Source: an uncultured Oscillospiraceae bacterium
Lineage (GTDB): Bacteria > Bacillota > Clostridia > Oscillospirales > Oscillospiraceae
Length of the DNA: 23,018 nt
Assembly (NCBI GenBank): GCA_934636045.1
Contig: CAKTZP010000017.1
Coordinates: 1-23,018 of the forward strand
Direction of reading: 5' to 3'
The notes below the pieces were generated by a model. It was given only the letters and a program-made list of their open reading frames with translations, was not told the origin of the DNA and searched no databases. How positions within the stretch are numbered: the stretch's first letter is position 1; each line of letters opens with the position of its first letter. The position numbers and the translations under genes were made by a program. This document shows positions 16,614-23,018 of this stretch, piece by piece.

Positions 16614-16635
16614 GCTGTGCGGAAAGGAGTACACA

Positions 16636-17370
16636 ATGGCAACTTATCGGCTCACGCTGGCCTATGACGGTACACGCTACCGCGGCTGGCAGCGTCTGCC
16701 CGGTGCAATGACGGTGCAGGGCAGGGTAGAGCAGGCGCTGTGCGAAATTTTTGCAACGCCCATTGAGATCGACGGCAGCGGGCGAACCGACGCGGGCGTC
16801 CACGCCGCGGGGCAGGTGGCCTCGTTTCACGCGCCCAAGCGGCCGATCGAGACGATTTTGCCCAGTCTGCGCCATCTTTTGCCGGAGGACATCGGGGCGA
16901 TGGCGCTGGAATACGCGCCCGAGCGCTTCCACGCGCGGCTGAATGCAACGGAAAAGACATACGTCTACCGCGTCTGGAACAGCGCACAGCCGGATGTGTT
17001 CGAGCGGCGCTTCCGCGTGCAGGTGCAGCAGCCGCTGGAGCTTGCTGCCATGGAGCGCGCTGCGGCGCAGCTCATTGGGACGCATGATTTCCGGAGCTTC
17101 TGCGCCAATAAGCAGCTCAAAAAGTCCTCTGTTCGGACGCTGAAGCGGCTGCAGCTCCTCTGCGAGGGGGACGAGCTGCGCTTTTGCCTGACGGCGGACG
17201 GCTTTGTGCACCATATGGTGCGGATCATCGTCGGGACGCTGCTGGAGATCGGACAGGGCAAGCGCCCTGCCGAGGACATCGAACGAATTTTGGCGGCGCG
17301 CTGCCGGGAGACGGCAGGAGAGACGGCGCCCGCGAAGGGACTGTGCTTAATGGAGGTGCGCTACGAATGA
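16636..17370 (+). CDS. truA: tRNA pseudouridine(38-40) synthase TruA
   Basis: Isomerises uridines 38-40 in the anticodon arm of many tRNAs. The product is 244 aa, the usual length. The catalytic motif GRTDAGVHA places the nucleophile at D52; LAYDGTRYRGWQ (8-19) and the GFVHHMVR segment near the end are family hallmarks. The ATG at 16636 has GGAAAGGAG eight bases before it; the frame is open to 16612 but that part overlaps the terminator-like hairpin. The stop overlaps the next start in an ATGA. Confidence 0.96.
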   Translation: MATYRLTLAYDGTRYRGWQRLPGAMTVQGRVEQALCEIFATPIEIDGSGRTDAGVHAAGQVASFHAPKRPIETILPSLRHLLPEDIGAMALEYAPERFHARLNATEKTYVYRVWNSAQPDVFERRFRVQVQQPLELAAMERAAAQLIGTHDFRSFCANKQLKKSSVRTLKRLQLLCEGDELRFCLTADGFVHHMVRIIVGTLLEIGQGKRPAEDIERILAARCRETAGETAPAKGLCLMEVRYE

Positions 17371-17717
17371 ACATCCAGATTTTCGGAAAAAGCAAGTGCT
17401 TCGATACCAAAAAGGCCGAGCGCTACTTCAAGGAGCGCCGCATCCGCGTGCAGAGCATCGACCTTTTGCGCTATGGGATGTCCAACGGCGAGTTTGAAAG
17501 CGTTCTGCGCGCCGTCGGCGGGGTGGACAAACTGATCGACTGGGATAAAAAATCGCCGGAGATCGACCTGCTGCGCTACATGGACGACAAGACGGCAAAA
17601 GAGGACAAGCTCTTTGACCAGCCGGAGCTGATGAAAACGCCAATCGTGCGCAACGGCAAGCGCGCGACGGTCGGTTACTGCCCCGAGGTCTGGAAGCAAT
17701 GGGAGGCGGAAGGATGA
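17367..17717 (+). CDS. ArsC/Spx-family thioredoxin-fold protein
   Basis: A 116-aa member of the arsenate reductase (ArsC/YffB/Spx) family. It has an N-terminal beta strand (NIQIFG) and a single Cys in the active-site position (C11 of KCFDTKKAERYF), where typical reductases of this group carry C-T-T-C or C-x-x-S patterns. The cis-Pro segment TPIVRNGK (91-98) and VGYCPEVW (102-109) follow, with a second Cys at 105. The start at 17367 has GGAGGT nine bases upstream and lies in the ATGA overlap with truA. The real role may be redox or regulatory rather than arsenate reduction; no arsenic genes are nearby. Confidence 0.85.
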   Translation: MNIQIFGKSKCFDTKKAERYFKERRIRVQSIDLLRYGMSNGEFESVLRAVGGVDKLIDWDKKSPEIDLLRYMDDKTAKEDKLFDQPELMKTPIVRNGKRATVGYCPEVWKQWEAEG

Positions 17718-17962
17718 AGCTGAAGCTCTGCAAATTGGTACGCTCGTGCCTTGACGTGCTGGCGACGGCTACGGCCGTCGCGGCGATGCTCGTGGGCGGC
17801 GCATGGTATTGGCCGCTGCTGATTGCGGCTATCGTCCTGCTGCTTGCAGGCGTGGTGCTCTGCGCGGTGCGCTATCGCTGCCCGTCCTGCGGCGCGGCGC
17901 TGCCTGTGCGCGGAAAAACGCCGAAGACCTGCCCGTCCTGCGGAAGTCCGCTGCAATCATGA
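17714..17962 (+). CDS. Small membrane protein with C-terminal zinc ribbon
   Basis: An 82-aa product. It has a basic N-terminus (MKLKLCKLVR), two adjacent hydrophobic helices (about 13-31 and 33-52) joined by a short GGAWYWP turn, then a zinc-ribbon with two CPSCG knuckles (C56/C59 and C73/C76). The ATG at 17714 is preferred over one 15 bases upstream because it has GGGAGG at good spacing and forms the same ATGA overlap as its neighbours. Both ends overlap adjacent genes, so it is expressed with truA and cca. The function is unknown. Confidence 0.75.
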   Translation: MKLKLCKLVRSCLDVLATATAVAAMLVGGAWYWPLLIAAIVLLLAGVVLCAVRYRCPSCGAALPVRGKTPKTCPSCGSPLQS

Positions 17963-19308
17963 CGGCGAGAATTCAAATTCCGGCGCAAGCTGCCGCAGTT
18001 CTGGCGCGGCTGCGCGCGGCGGGCTTTGCGGCCTACGCCGTTGGCGGCTGCGTGCGCGACAGCCTTCTGGGGCAGGAACCCAAGGACTGGGACATCTGCA
18101 CCGCCGCCCGACCGGAGGAGGCGGAGCGCTGCTTTGCCGACTGCCGCACCGTCCTGACCGGTGTGCGCTACGGCACCGTTACGGTGCTGTGGGAAGGCGA
18201 GGCCTTTGAGATTACGACCTTTCGCGCCGAAAACGGCTATTCCGACGCCCGCCACCCGGACGGCGTGACCTATCTGACGGAGCTGCGCGACGATCTGGCG
18301 CGGCGCGACTTTACCGTCAACGCCATGGCCGCCGACGCCGACGGCACGGTCGTCGACCCCTTCGGCGGGCAGGACGACCTGAAGCGCGGCGTTTTGCGCT
18401 GTGTCGGCCAGCCGGAGCAGCGCTTTTCCGAGGACGCGCTGCGCATTCTGCGCGGGCTGCGCTTTGCCGCGCGGCTTGACCTACAGGTGGAGGACAAAAC
18501 GGCGCGCGCCATGCACGCGCTGCGGCAGCGGCTGTCCCTCGTTGCGCCCGAACGGCTGCACAAGGAGCTGGACGGTCTGCTCTGCGGCCCGGCGGTGGCG
18601 CGTCTGCTGCGGGAATTCAAGGACGTCCTCTGGGAGCTGATCCCGGAGCTGCGCGACGAGGACGGCTTCTGGCAGTATAACTATCACCACGCGTGGACGG
18701 TCTGGGAGCACACCCTCGCCGCGCTGACAGCAGTGGAGCCGGAGCCCATCCTGCGCCTGACGCTGCTGCTGCACGACATCGGCAAGCCCGCAGCCTTTAC
18801 GATGGACAAGCAGCTGCAGGGGCATTTTTACGGCCATGCCGTGATTGGCGGCGCACTGGCCGAGCGCATTCTGCGCCGCCTGCGGTATGACAACGAGACC
18901 GTCAAGGCCGTCTCCGAGCTCGTCCGCCGCCATGACTGCGACCTTATCCCCCCCACGGAAAAGCGGATGCGCCGTCTGCTGGCCGCCTATGGCGAGAAGC
19001 AGACCCGCCGGCTGCTGCGCGTGCGCCGTGCCGATCGGCTCGGCAAGGGCACAGAGGACGCCGCGCAGCTCGAGGCCTTTATCGCCGAGGCCGAGGCCTG
19101 CCTCGATGCCGTGCTGGCGTCAAAGGCGTGCGTGACGCGCAAGCAGCTGGCCGTCAACGGAACCGATCTGCTTGCCCTCGGCATTCCGCAGGGGCCGGAG
19201 CTCGGTGCGATTTTGGACCAGCTCTTTGCCGAGGTCGTCGCTGGAGATTTACAAAATTACACCTCGTTTCTTGTGCAACGTGCACAAGAAATCCGAAAGC
19301 GAGAATAA
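17959..19308 (+). CDS. cca: CCA tRNA nucleotidyltransferase
   Basis: Adds or repairs the 3' CCA end of tRNAs. From ATG at 17959 the product is 449 aa, normal for the class II bacterial enzyme. Visible are the nucleotidyltransferase motif GGCVRD (29-34) with the metal-binding DWD (43-45), RRDFTVNAMA (115-124), the RNA-binding segment around SEDALRILRGLRFAARL (157-173), and an HD domain (LHDIGKP, 271-277). The frame is open upstream to 17803 but that would cover most of the zinc-ribbon gene. The ribosome site is weak, consistent with coupling through the ATGA overlap. The HD domain may add phosphatase/phosphodiesterase activity. Confidence 0.94.
   Translation: MTARIQIPAQAAAVLARLRAAGFAAYAVGGCVRDSLLGQEPKDWDICTAARPEEAERCFADCRTVLTGVRYGTVTVLWEGEAFEITTFRAENGYSDARHPDGVTYLTELRDDLARRDFTVNAMAADADGTVVDPFGGQDDLKRGVLRCVGQPEQRFSEDALRILRGLRFAARLDLQVEDKTARAMHALRQRLSLVAPERLHKELDGLLCGPAVARLLREFKDVLWELIPELRDEDGFWQYNYHHAWTVWEHTLAALTAVEPEPILRLTLLLHDIGKPAAFTMDKQLQGHFYGHAVIGGALAERILRRLRYDNETVKAVSELVRRHDCDLIPPTEKRMRRLLAAYGEKQTRRLLRVRRADRLGKGTEDAAQLEAFIAEAEACLDAVLASKACVTRKQLAVNGTDLLALGIPQGPELGAILDQLFAEVVAGDLQNYTSFLVQRAQEIRKRE
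19267..19291. promoter_or_regulatory. Perfect 11-bp inverted repeat, candidate operator for the deaminase gene
   Basis: TTTCTTGTGCA, a 3-nt centre (ACG), and its exact complement. It lies inside the last codons of cca and 22 bp upstream of the -35 box of the next promoter. No T-run follows on either strand, so it does not look like a standard terminator. Its position suits an activator or repressor site, but the binding protein is unknown. Confidence 0.5.
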
Positions 19309-19313
19309 CATCG

Positions 19314-19342
19314 TTGACAAAATGCCAAGTGTTCAGTATAAT
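19314..19342 (+). promoter_or_regulatory. Consensus sigma-A promoter for the guanine deaminase gene
   Basis: TTGACA (19314-19319), exactly 17 bp, and TATAAT (19337-19342) give a perfect match to the sigma-A consensus. The start codon at 19378 follows with AGGAGG upstream. A perfect core promoter predicts strong basal expression unless repressed, which makes the palindrome just upstream more interesting. Confidence 0.92.
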
Positions 19343-19377
19343 AACAATTCAAGCGACAATGAATAGGAGGCATTCCA

Positions 19378-20649
19378 ATGAATGCATTTGTTTTAAAGGG
19401 CAATCTCTGCGACAGCGAGAGCGCCGAGCGGATCCGCCTGATCCCGAACGGCTATCTGGTCTGCGAGGACGGCATGTGCCGCGGCGCGTTCGAGACCCTT
19501 CCGGAGCAGTACCGAAGCCTGCCGATTACGGACTTCGGCGACCGCATGATCCTTCCCGGCCTTGTTGACCTGCACGTCCACGCGCCGCAGTTTGCCTTCC
19601 GTGGCCTCGGCATGGACATGGAGCTGCTCGACTGGCTCAATACCTATACCTTCCCCGAGGAATCGAAATATGCCGAGCTGGCCTATGCAGAGCGGGCGTA
19701 TGGGCAGTTTGTCGACCACCTGCGCCGCAGCGCCACGACGCGTACTGCCGTGTTTGCGACCATCCACGCCCCGGCCACGGAGCTGCTGATGGAAAAGCTG
19801 GAGCGCAGCGGCCTCGTTTCCTACGTCGGCAAGGTCAACATGGATCGCAACAGCCCGGACTATCTCCGTGAGCAGAGCGCGGCGGCCTCCGTCGCGGCCA
19901 CGGAGGAGTGGATTTGCCATACCCGCGACCGCTTTGCCAACACCAAGCCGATCCTGACGCCGCGGTTCATTCCGTCGTGCTCGGATGAGCTGCTGCGCGG
20001 GCTGCGCGGGCTCGTCGAAAAGTACGGCCTTCCGGTGCAGAGCCACCTTTCCGAAAACTTCGGTGAGATCGCATGGGTGCAGGAGCTGTGCCCGGATTCC
20101 AAGTTCTACGGCGACGCCTATGACCGCTACGGCCTGTTCGGCGGCGACCACAAGTGCATCATGGCGCACTGTGTCCATTCCGACGAGCGCGAGCTGGAGC
20201 TGATGAAGAAAAACGGCGTTTTCGTGGCGCATTCGCCGCTGTCCAACGCCAATCTGGCCTCCGGCGTCGCGCCGGTGACGAAATATCTGGAGCGGGGACT
20301 GCACGTTGCGCTGGCCTCCGACATTGCGGGCGGCGAGACGGAAAACCTCTTTGCCTCCCTCGGCTCGGCCATCCGCTCGTCCAAGCTGCGCTGGCGGCTG
20401 CTCGACCAGCAGACCAAGCCCCTGTCCGTCGATCAGGCGTTCTACATGGCAACGCGCGGCGGCGGAGAATTCTTCGGCAAGGTCGGCGCGTTTGAAGACG
20501 GCTTCGAGTTTGACGCCATCGTCCTCGACGACACCGCTCTCGACCACCCGCAGGAGCTGCCGCTCCGCGCTCGGCTCGAGCGTGCGCTCTACCTCTCTGA
20601 TGATCGCCAGATCGCTGCCAAATTCGTCCGCGGAAAGCAGTTGTTTTGA
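19378..20649 (+). CDS. guaD: Amidohydrolase, probable guanine deaminase
   Basis: Metal-dependent deaminase (423 aa) that would convert guanine to xanthine and ammonia. The amidohydrolase metal and active-site residues are all visible: HVH (H66, H68), H223 in SHLSE, H264 in AHCVH, and D315 in ASDIAGG. The guanine deaminase-like segments PGLVDLHVHAPQ and EIAWVQEL support the call over other amidohydrolases, though related pterin or cytosine-type substrates cannot be excluded. The ATG has AGGAGG seven bases upstream. It has its own consensus promoter and a terminator, so it is a single-gene unit; with hpt it suggests purine salvage or use of purine as a nitrogen source. Confidence 0.82.
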   Translation: MNAFVLKGNLCDSESAERIRLIPNGYLVCEDGMCRGAFETLPEQYRSLPITDFGDRMILPGLVDLHVHAPQFAFRGLGMDMELLDWLNTYTFPEESKYAELAYAERAYGQFVDHLRRSATTRTAVFATIHAPATELLMEKLERSGLVSYVGKVNMDRNSPDYLREQSAAASVAATEEWICHTRDRFANTKPILTPRFIPSCSDELLRGLRGLVEKYGLPVQSHLSENFGEIAWVQELCPDSKFYGDAYDRYGLFGGDHKCIMAHCVHSDERELELMKKNGVFVAHSPLSNANLASGVAPVTKYLERGLHVALASDIAGGETENLFASLGSAIRSSKLRWRLLDQQTKPLSVDQAFYMATRGGGEFFGKVGAFEDGFEFDAIVLDDTALDHPQELPLRARLERALYLSDDRQIAAKFVRGKQLF

Positions 20650-20683
20650 GCTGCGATTGACCAGCTGAAATTTCAGACTCCAG

Positions 20684-20714
20684 CCGCCGCAGCCGGAAAC
20701 GGCTGCGGCGGTTT
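20684..20714 (+). terminator. Terminator hairpin after the deaminase gene (copy 1)
   Basis: A perfect 12-bp GC-rich stem (CCGCCGCAGCCG) closed by a GAAA tetraloop and followed by TTT. It lies 35 bp after the stop codon. The short T-run makes it weaker than the second copy at 20950. Confidence 0.75.
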
Positions 20715-20738
20715 GAGCGTGTCGAAAAACCTCCCCTG

Positions 20739-20922
20739 TGTCATTCCGAAGGCGCAGCCGTTGGCGACGAAGGAGCCTTACGGATGCGGGTTCTCCGCTT
20801 GCCGGTCGGAGCGAAGCGACGTGGGAATCTCATGTGAAATGTTTCGAATTCGCCAAAGCTTATCGAAGTTTCAAAACAATTCTGCGAGATTGCCACGGCC
20901 CTTGCAGGGCCTCGCAATGACA
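20739..20922. repeat. MITE-like interspersed repeat with imperfect terminal inverted repeats
   Basis: The left end is TGTCATTCCGAAGG. The right end is the complement of TGTCATTGCGAGG, giving terminal inverted repeats of about 13 bp with few mismatches. The left half (20739-20829) matches 10642-10732 at 87 of 91 positions by eye. A second inner pair, GTGGGAATC (20821) and GATTGCCAC (20888), is nearly complementary. It has no reading frame for a transposase. It sits between two identical terminator hairpins. Confidence 0.8.
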
Positions 20923-20949
20923 AAATCGGACTTCTTTGACAGTCTGAGC

Positions 20950-20982
20950 CGCCGCAGCCGGAAACGGCTGCGGCGTTTTTTT
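20950..20982 (+). terminator. Terminator hairpin (copy 2) with long T-run
   Basis: An 11-bp stem with the same GAAA tetraloop, followed by seven Ts. The 29 bases at 20947-20975 are identical to 20682-20710. This copy is a textbook intrinsic terminator. Confidence 0.9.
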
Positions 20983-21026
20983 GCCGCGCTTCGCAGAGCG
21001 GTGCGCCAATACGGAGGCGGCGTTTT

Positions 21027-21078
21027 GTAGGAATTTTACAAATTCTCGGTAGAATTTTTACCGACCGGGTGGTATAAT
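21027..21078 (+). promoter_or_regulatory. Promoter region with 22-bp-spaced direct repeats, upstream of the HAD gene
   Basis: TATAAT at 21073-21078 is a good -10; the -35 place (TAGAAT, 21050-21055) is poor. Two near-identical 13-mers, GTAGGAATTTTAC (21027-21039) and GTAGAATTTTTAC (21049-21061), are spaced 22 bp start to start, about two helical turns. The second covers the -35, and the region also contains inverted repeats GAATTT/AAATTC (21031-21045) and CGGTA/TACCG. This looks like an operator for a dimeric or paired regulator. Confidence 0.55.
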
Positions 21079-21112
21079 GAAGCCAAAGAAGGATATCGAA
21101 GGGAGAGATAGA

Positions 21113-21925
21113 ATGCTCACAAATCAATTGGAAATCGATTTTAATGAGAAAAAAGGCTTCATCTGCGATATGGACGGCGTCATCTACCACGGCAACCGCG
21201 TTCTGCCCGGCGTGGCGGAATTCATCCAGTGGCTGCACGATGAAGAGAAGGAATATCTGTTTTTGACCAACAACAGCGGCTACACGCCGCGCGAGCTGAA
21301 CCAGAAGCTGGCGCGTATGGGCTTGGACGTGCCGGAGGAGCATTTTTATACCAGTGCGCTGGCCACGGCGGCCTTCCTGCGCGATCAGGCACCCGGCTGC
21401 TCTGTGTTCGCCATCGGCGAGGCTGGGCTGCTGAATGCTCTGTACGATGTCGGCATCACCATGAACGACGTCAATCCGGACTATGTCGTCGTGGGCGAGG
21501 GGCGCTCTTACTCACTCGACACGCTGACCAAGGCGACCAATCTGGTCATGGGCGGCGCAAAGCTGATCGGTGCGAACTCCGACGTCTCCGGCCCCATCGA
21601 AAACGGCATCGCCCCTGCCTGCCGCGCGCTGATTGCGCCGATTGAAATGGCGACCGGCACGCAGGCCTATTTCTGCGGCAAGCCGAATCCCCTGATGATG
21701 CGCACCGGCCTGCGGATGCTGCATTGTCACTCGGCCGAGGCGGTCATGGTCGGCGACCGCATGGACACCGACGTGATCTCCGGCATGGAAAGCGGTATGT
21801 CCACGGTGCTGGTGCTCTCCGGGGTTTCCACGCGCGAAACGCTTAAGACCTACGCCTACCGCCCCAGCATCGTCCTCGACGGCGTCGGCGACATCGCCGC
21901 CATGGCGCGCGCGGGAAAGAGCTGA
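21113..21925 (+). CDS. NagD/PGP-type HAD-superfamily phosphatase
   Basis: A 270-aa HAD IIA hydrolase, the group of NagD, PGP and p-nitrophenyl phosphatases that remove phosphate from small metabolites. The motifs are complete: nucleophile and acid D19/D21 in DMDGVIYHG, LTNNSG (51-56), K190 in GKPNP, and GDRMDTD (214-220). The large C2 cap between about 85 and 185 fits type IIA. The ATG at 21113 has GGGAGA upstream; an ATG at 21077 in the same frame overlaps the -10 box and cannot be the start. Single gene followed by a terminator. The substrate is unknown. Confidence 0.9.
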   Translation: MLTNQLEIDFNEKKGFICDMDGVIYHGNRVLPGVAEFIQWLHDEEKEYLFLTNNSGYTPRELNQKLARMGLDVPEEHFYTSALATAAFLRDQAPGCSVFAIGEAGLLNALYDVGITMNDVNPDYVVVGEGRSYSLDTLTKATNLVMGGAKLIGANSDVSGPIENGIAPACRALIAPIEMATGTQAYFCGKPNPLMMRTGLRMLHCHSAEAVMVGDRMDTDVISGMESGMSTVLVLSGVSTRETLKTYAYRPSIVLDGVGDIAAMARAGKS

Positions 21926-22002
21926 GCTCCGTTCTGACGACGCAAGACCGGATGATGATGTTTCACAAGAATAGCACAGAGCAATGATACGTTGCTGAAT
22001 CC

Positions 22003-22048
22003 ATAAGCATTCCTGTAAGCAAAAGCCTTTGCAGGAATGCTTATTTTC
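22003..22048 (+). terminator. Intrinsic terminator after the HAD gene
   Basis: A 13-bp perfect stem (ATAAGCATTCCTG at 22003-22015 with its complement at 22032-22044), extendable inside the loop by GCAAA/TTTGC, followed by TTTT. It lies 77 bp after the stop codon. No gene is seen elsewhere in 21926-22206. Confidence 0.85.
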
Positions 22049-22152
22049 GCTTGTGGGCGCTCACGAAATTTTGACCGCTGGCCCCTCCTTTTTGCTCGCT
22101 TCATCCGCCGCTGGCGGCACTTGCAAACCTCTCCACCGGCCGGACGAAAAAG

Positions 22153-22184
22153 CCGAGTACCCTCTGCTGAGGGCACTCGGTTTT
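22153..22184. terminator. Bidirectional terminator between the convergent HAD and elbB-like genes
   Basis: Stem CCGAGT-CCCTC with GAGGG-ACTCGG (one mismatch pair in the middle) and a 4-nt loop. TTTT follows on the plus strand and GCTTTTTC on the minus strand. It lies 23 bp beyond the stop of the minus-strand gene and is a second barrier for plus-strand transcripts. Confidence 0.85.
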
Positions 22185-22206
22185 GGACCGGAGTGTAATG
22201 ATAGGG

Positions 22207-22773
22207 TTACAGAAAACGCAGCTTCAACGCATAAATCATGGAATCGATACCCAAACCTGCCGTATAGCAGCTGGTGGTTTTTCTGAATGCAGGAGTGTAA
22301 AAAATATTATTGTCAGCATCGAAGCAGAATTTTTCGGCGGTTAGTGCCTTTGTTTCATCCTCCAAAAGACTACCTCCCAGGAAACGACGCATAAAGTCGA
22401 TCCCTGCACACATGGTAGCAATAGGCTTCTTCCTGCTGCTAAAGTGCGCGATACATGCTTCTATTGCACTGGAAGCCCTATAATTGTTCAGAAGACCAAT
22501 TCCGCCGGGTATGATTAGTGCATCGTATTCCTCAAAATCAATTCCACAAATACTTTTAATGCGTCCTCTGCCAATGCGTGCGGATTCTAAAAGGATATTT
22601 CTGTTTTCTGCAAGCTGCTCCGTCAAGTGGTTAACTGACGGGATGGAGATATCCTCGGCAATGGGGGTGTAATCACATCCATACCTGTCAAGCGCAGCAT
22701 ACGTCAAAATAACTTCTTCAATGCAGGAACCATCGCCGAGACCGCAGCCGGCTAATAAAACCAAGTACTTCAT
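22207..22773 (-). CDS. ElbB-like DJ-1/PfpI-family protein
   Basis: A 188-aa protein of the DJ-1/PfpI fold, closest in recall to ElbB (annotated as an isoprenoid-biosynthesis glyoxalase). Matching features are the N-terminal AGCGLGDGS (8-16), VNHLTEQ (47-53), RNILLESARIGRG (58-70), ALIIPGG (85-91), the candidate nucleophile C122 in TMCAG, and GIDSM near the end. It is about 30 residues shorter than E. coli ElbB, mainly in the middle. ElbB's role is poorly known; glyoxalase activity on glyoxal-type aldehydes is reported for the E. coli protein. The gene is clearly AT-richer (roughly 45% GC by sampling) than its neighbours and is fenced by terminators, which suggests separate acquisition. The ATG has AAGGA upstream. 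Confidence 0.78.
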   Translation of the reverse strand: MKYLVLLAGCGLGDGSCIEEVILTYAALDRYGCDYTPIAEDISIPSVNHLTEQLAENRNILLESARIGRGRIKSICGIDFEEYDALIIPGGIGLLNNYRASSAIEACIAHFSSRKKPIATMCAGIDFMRRFLGGSLLEDETKALTAEKFCFDADNNIFYTPAFRKTTSCYTAGLGIDSMIYALKLRFL

Positions 22774-22818
22774 GTACCGCTGTCCTTCCGTAAATTCATA
22801 TCTGTTTTATCAAATTCA

Positions 22819-22847
22819 AGTATAACCTACCAAAACAAAAAAGTCCA
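22819..22847 (-). promoter_or_regulatory. Candidate promoter for the elbB-like gene
   Basis: On the minus strand: TGGACT (22847-22842), 17 bp, TATACT (22824-22819), 46 bp before the start codon. The -35 lies inside the stem of the neighbouring hairpin, so the two features may interfere. Confidence 0.45.
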
Positions 22848-22879
22848 CCGTAATTCTATCAAAACTACGGTGGACTTTT
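22839..22879. terminator. Bidirectional terminator upstream of the elbB-like gene
   Basis: A 14-bp perfect stem (core AAGTCCACCGTA with its complement) around a 13-nt loop, with TTTT at the plus-strand end and TTTTTTGTTTT on the minus strand. The long minus-strand T-run suggests it ends a leftward gene lying beyond the right edge of the window. Confidence 0.75.
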
Positions 22880-23018
22880 GGCAAAATGGCGAGACTTGGC
22901 TGAAGGTATGGGTGGAGCTACGGCAACCGTCCCCACCGGCAGGTTGCTTCAAGTGTTTTGAAAAGCTGAATTGGCACTGTTGCATCGGAAGCTGATTGCA
23001 ACCCTTCAAATCTTAGGT
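22880..23018. other. Right-edge stretch, no gene recognised
   Basis: The only structure noted is an imperfect hairpin at 22911-22937 (GGTGG/CCACC outside, CGG/CCG inside). No tRNA fold, ribosome site or recognisable protein frame is seen. It may belong to an element that continues outside the window. Confidence 0.3.

Noticed and set aside
19393..20547. Minus-strand open frame opposite the deaminase gene
   Set aside because: Shadow frame. The plus strand has a promoter, a ribosome site and all metal-binding motifs.
22029..22286. Plus-strand open frame after the HAD gene
   Set aside because: It runs through two terminator hairpins and into the antisense of the elbB-like gene.
22880..23018. 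Possible tRNA or structured RNA at the right edge
   Set aside because: The hairpin at 22911-22937 does not extend to a cloverleaf, and no T-arm or acceptor pairing was found.

Overview
The window looks like chromosomal DNA of a fairly GC-rich (about 60% by eye) member of the Firmicutes, class Clostridia, probably an Oscillospiraceae/Ruminococcaceae-type gut anaerobe. The reasons are AGGAGG-type ribosome sites, consensus sigma-A promoters, the Firmicutes-type gdpP-rplI-dnaB and tilS-hpt-ftsH gene orders, RNase J, an S-layer-homology (SLH) surface protein, and intergenic DNA crowded with short interspersed repeats. The genus cannot be fixed from this sequence.

Layout. Positions 1-349 hold a diverged 114-bp repeat and a hairpin, with no convincing gene. 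From 8516 down to 350 the minus strand carries housekeeping genes in transcription order: gdpP (c-di-AMP phosphodiesterase), rplI (ribosomal protein bL9), about 500 bp of interspersed repeats, dnaB (replicative helicase), tilS (tRNA-Ile lysidine synthetase), hpt (hypoxanthine phosphoribosyltransferase) and ftsH (membrane AAA protease). Divergently, rnjA (RNase J) runs from 8870 to 10525 and ends at a strong bidirectional terminator. Opposing it is a three-gene minus-strand cluster of unknown function (12010 down to 10788). Its last product is a proline-rich protein with a two-helix hydrophobic tail.

From 12081 the plus strand carries a metallophosphoesterase, coaX and an alpha/beta hydrolase joined by ATGA overlaps. 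Next is a promoter-driven 730-residue secreted protein with a degenerate lysozyme-like domain, three SLH repeats and an intact GH24 lysozyme domain. After it come truA, an ArsC-like protein, a small membrane zinc-ribbon protein and cca, again joined by ATGA overlaps. A perfect-consensus promoter, preceded by a perfect palindrome inside the end of cca, drives a guanine-deaminase-like amidohydrolase. A duplicated terminator hairpin flanks a mobile-looking repeat, and then comes a NagD-type HAD phosphatase. The right end holds an AT-richer elbB-like gene on the minus strand, fenced by terminators, and about 140 bp without a recognisable gene.

Functionally this is mostly core metabolism: translation and tRNA maturation (rplI, tilS, truA, cca), replication (dnaB), RNA decay (rnjA), protein quality control (ftsH), purine salvage (hpt and probably the guanine deaminase), CoA synthesis (coaX) and second-messenger turnover (gdpP). 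The less ordinary parts are the unknown three-gene cluster, the SLH/lysozyme protein with a decayed duplicate of its catalytic domain, the interspersed repeat family, and several operator-like sites.
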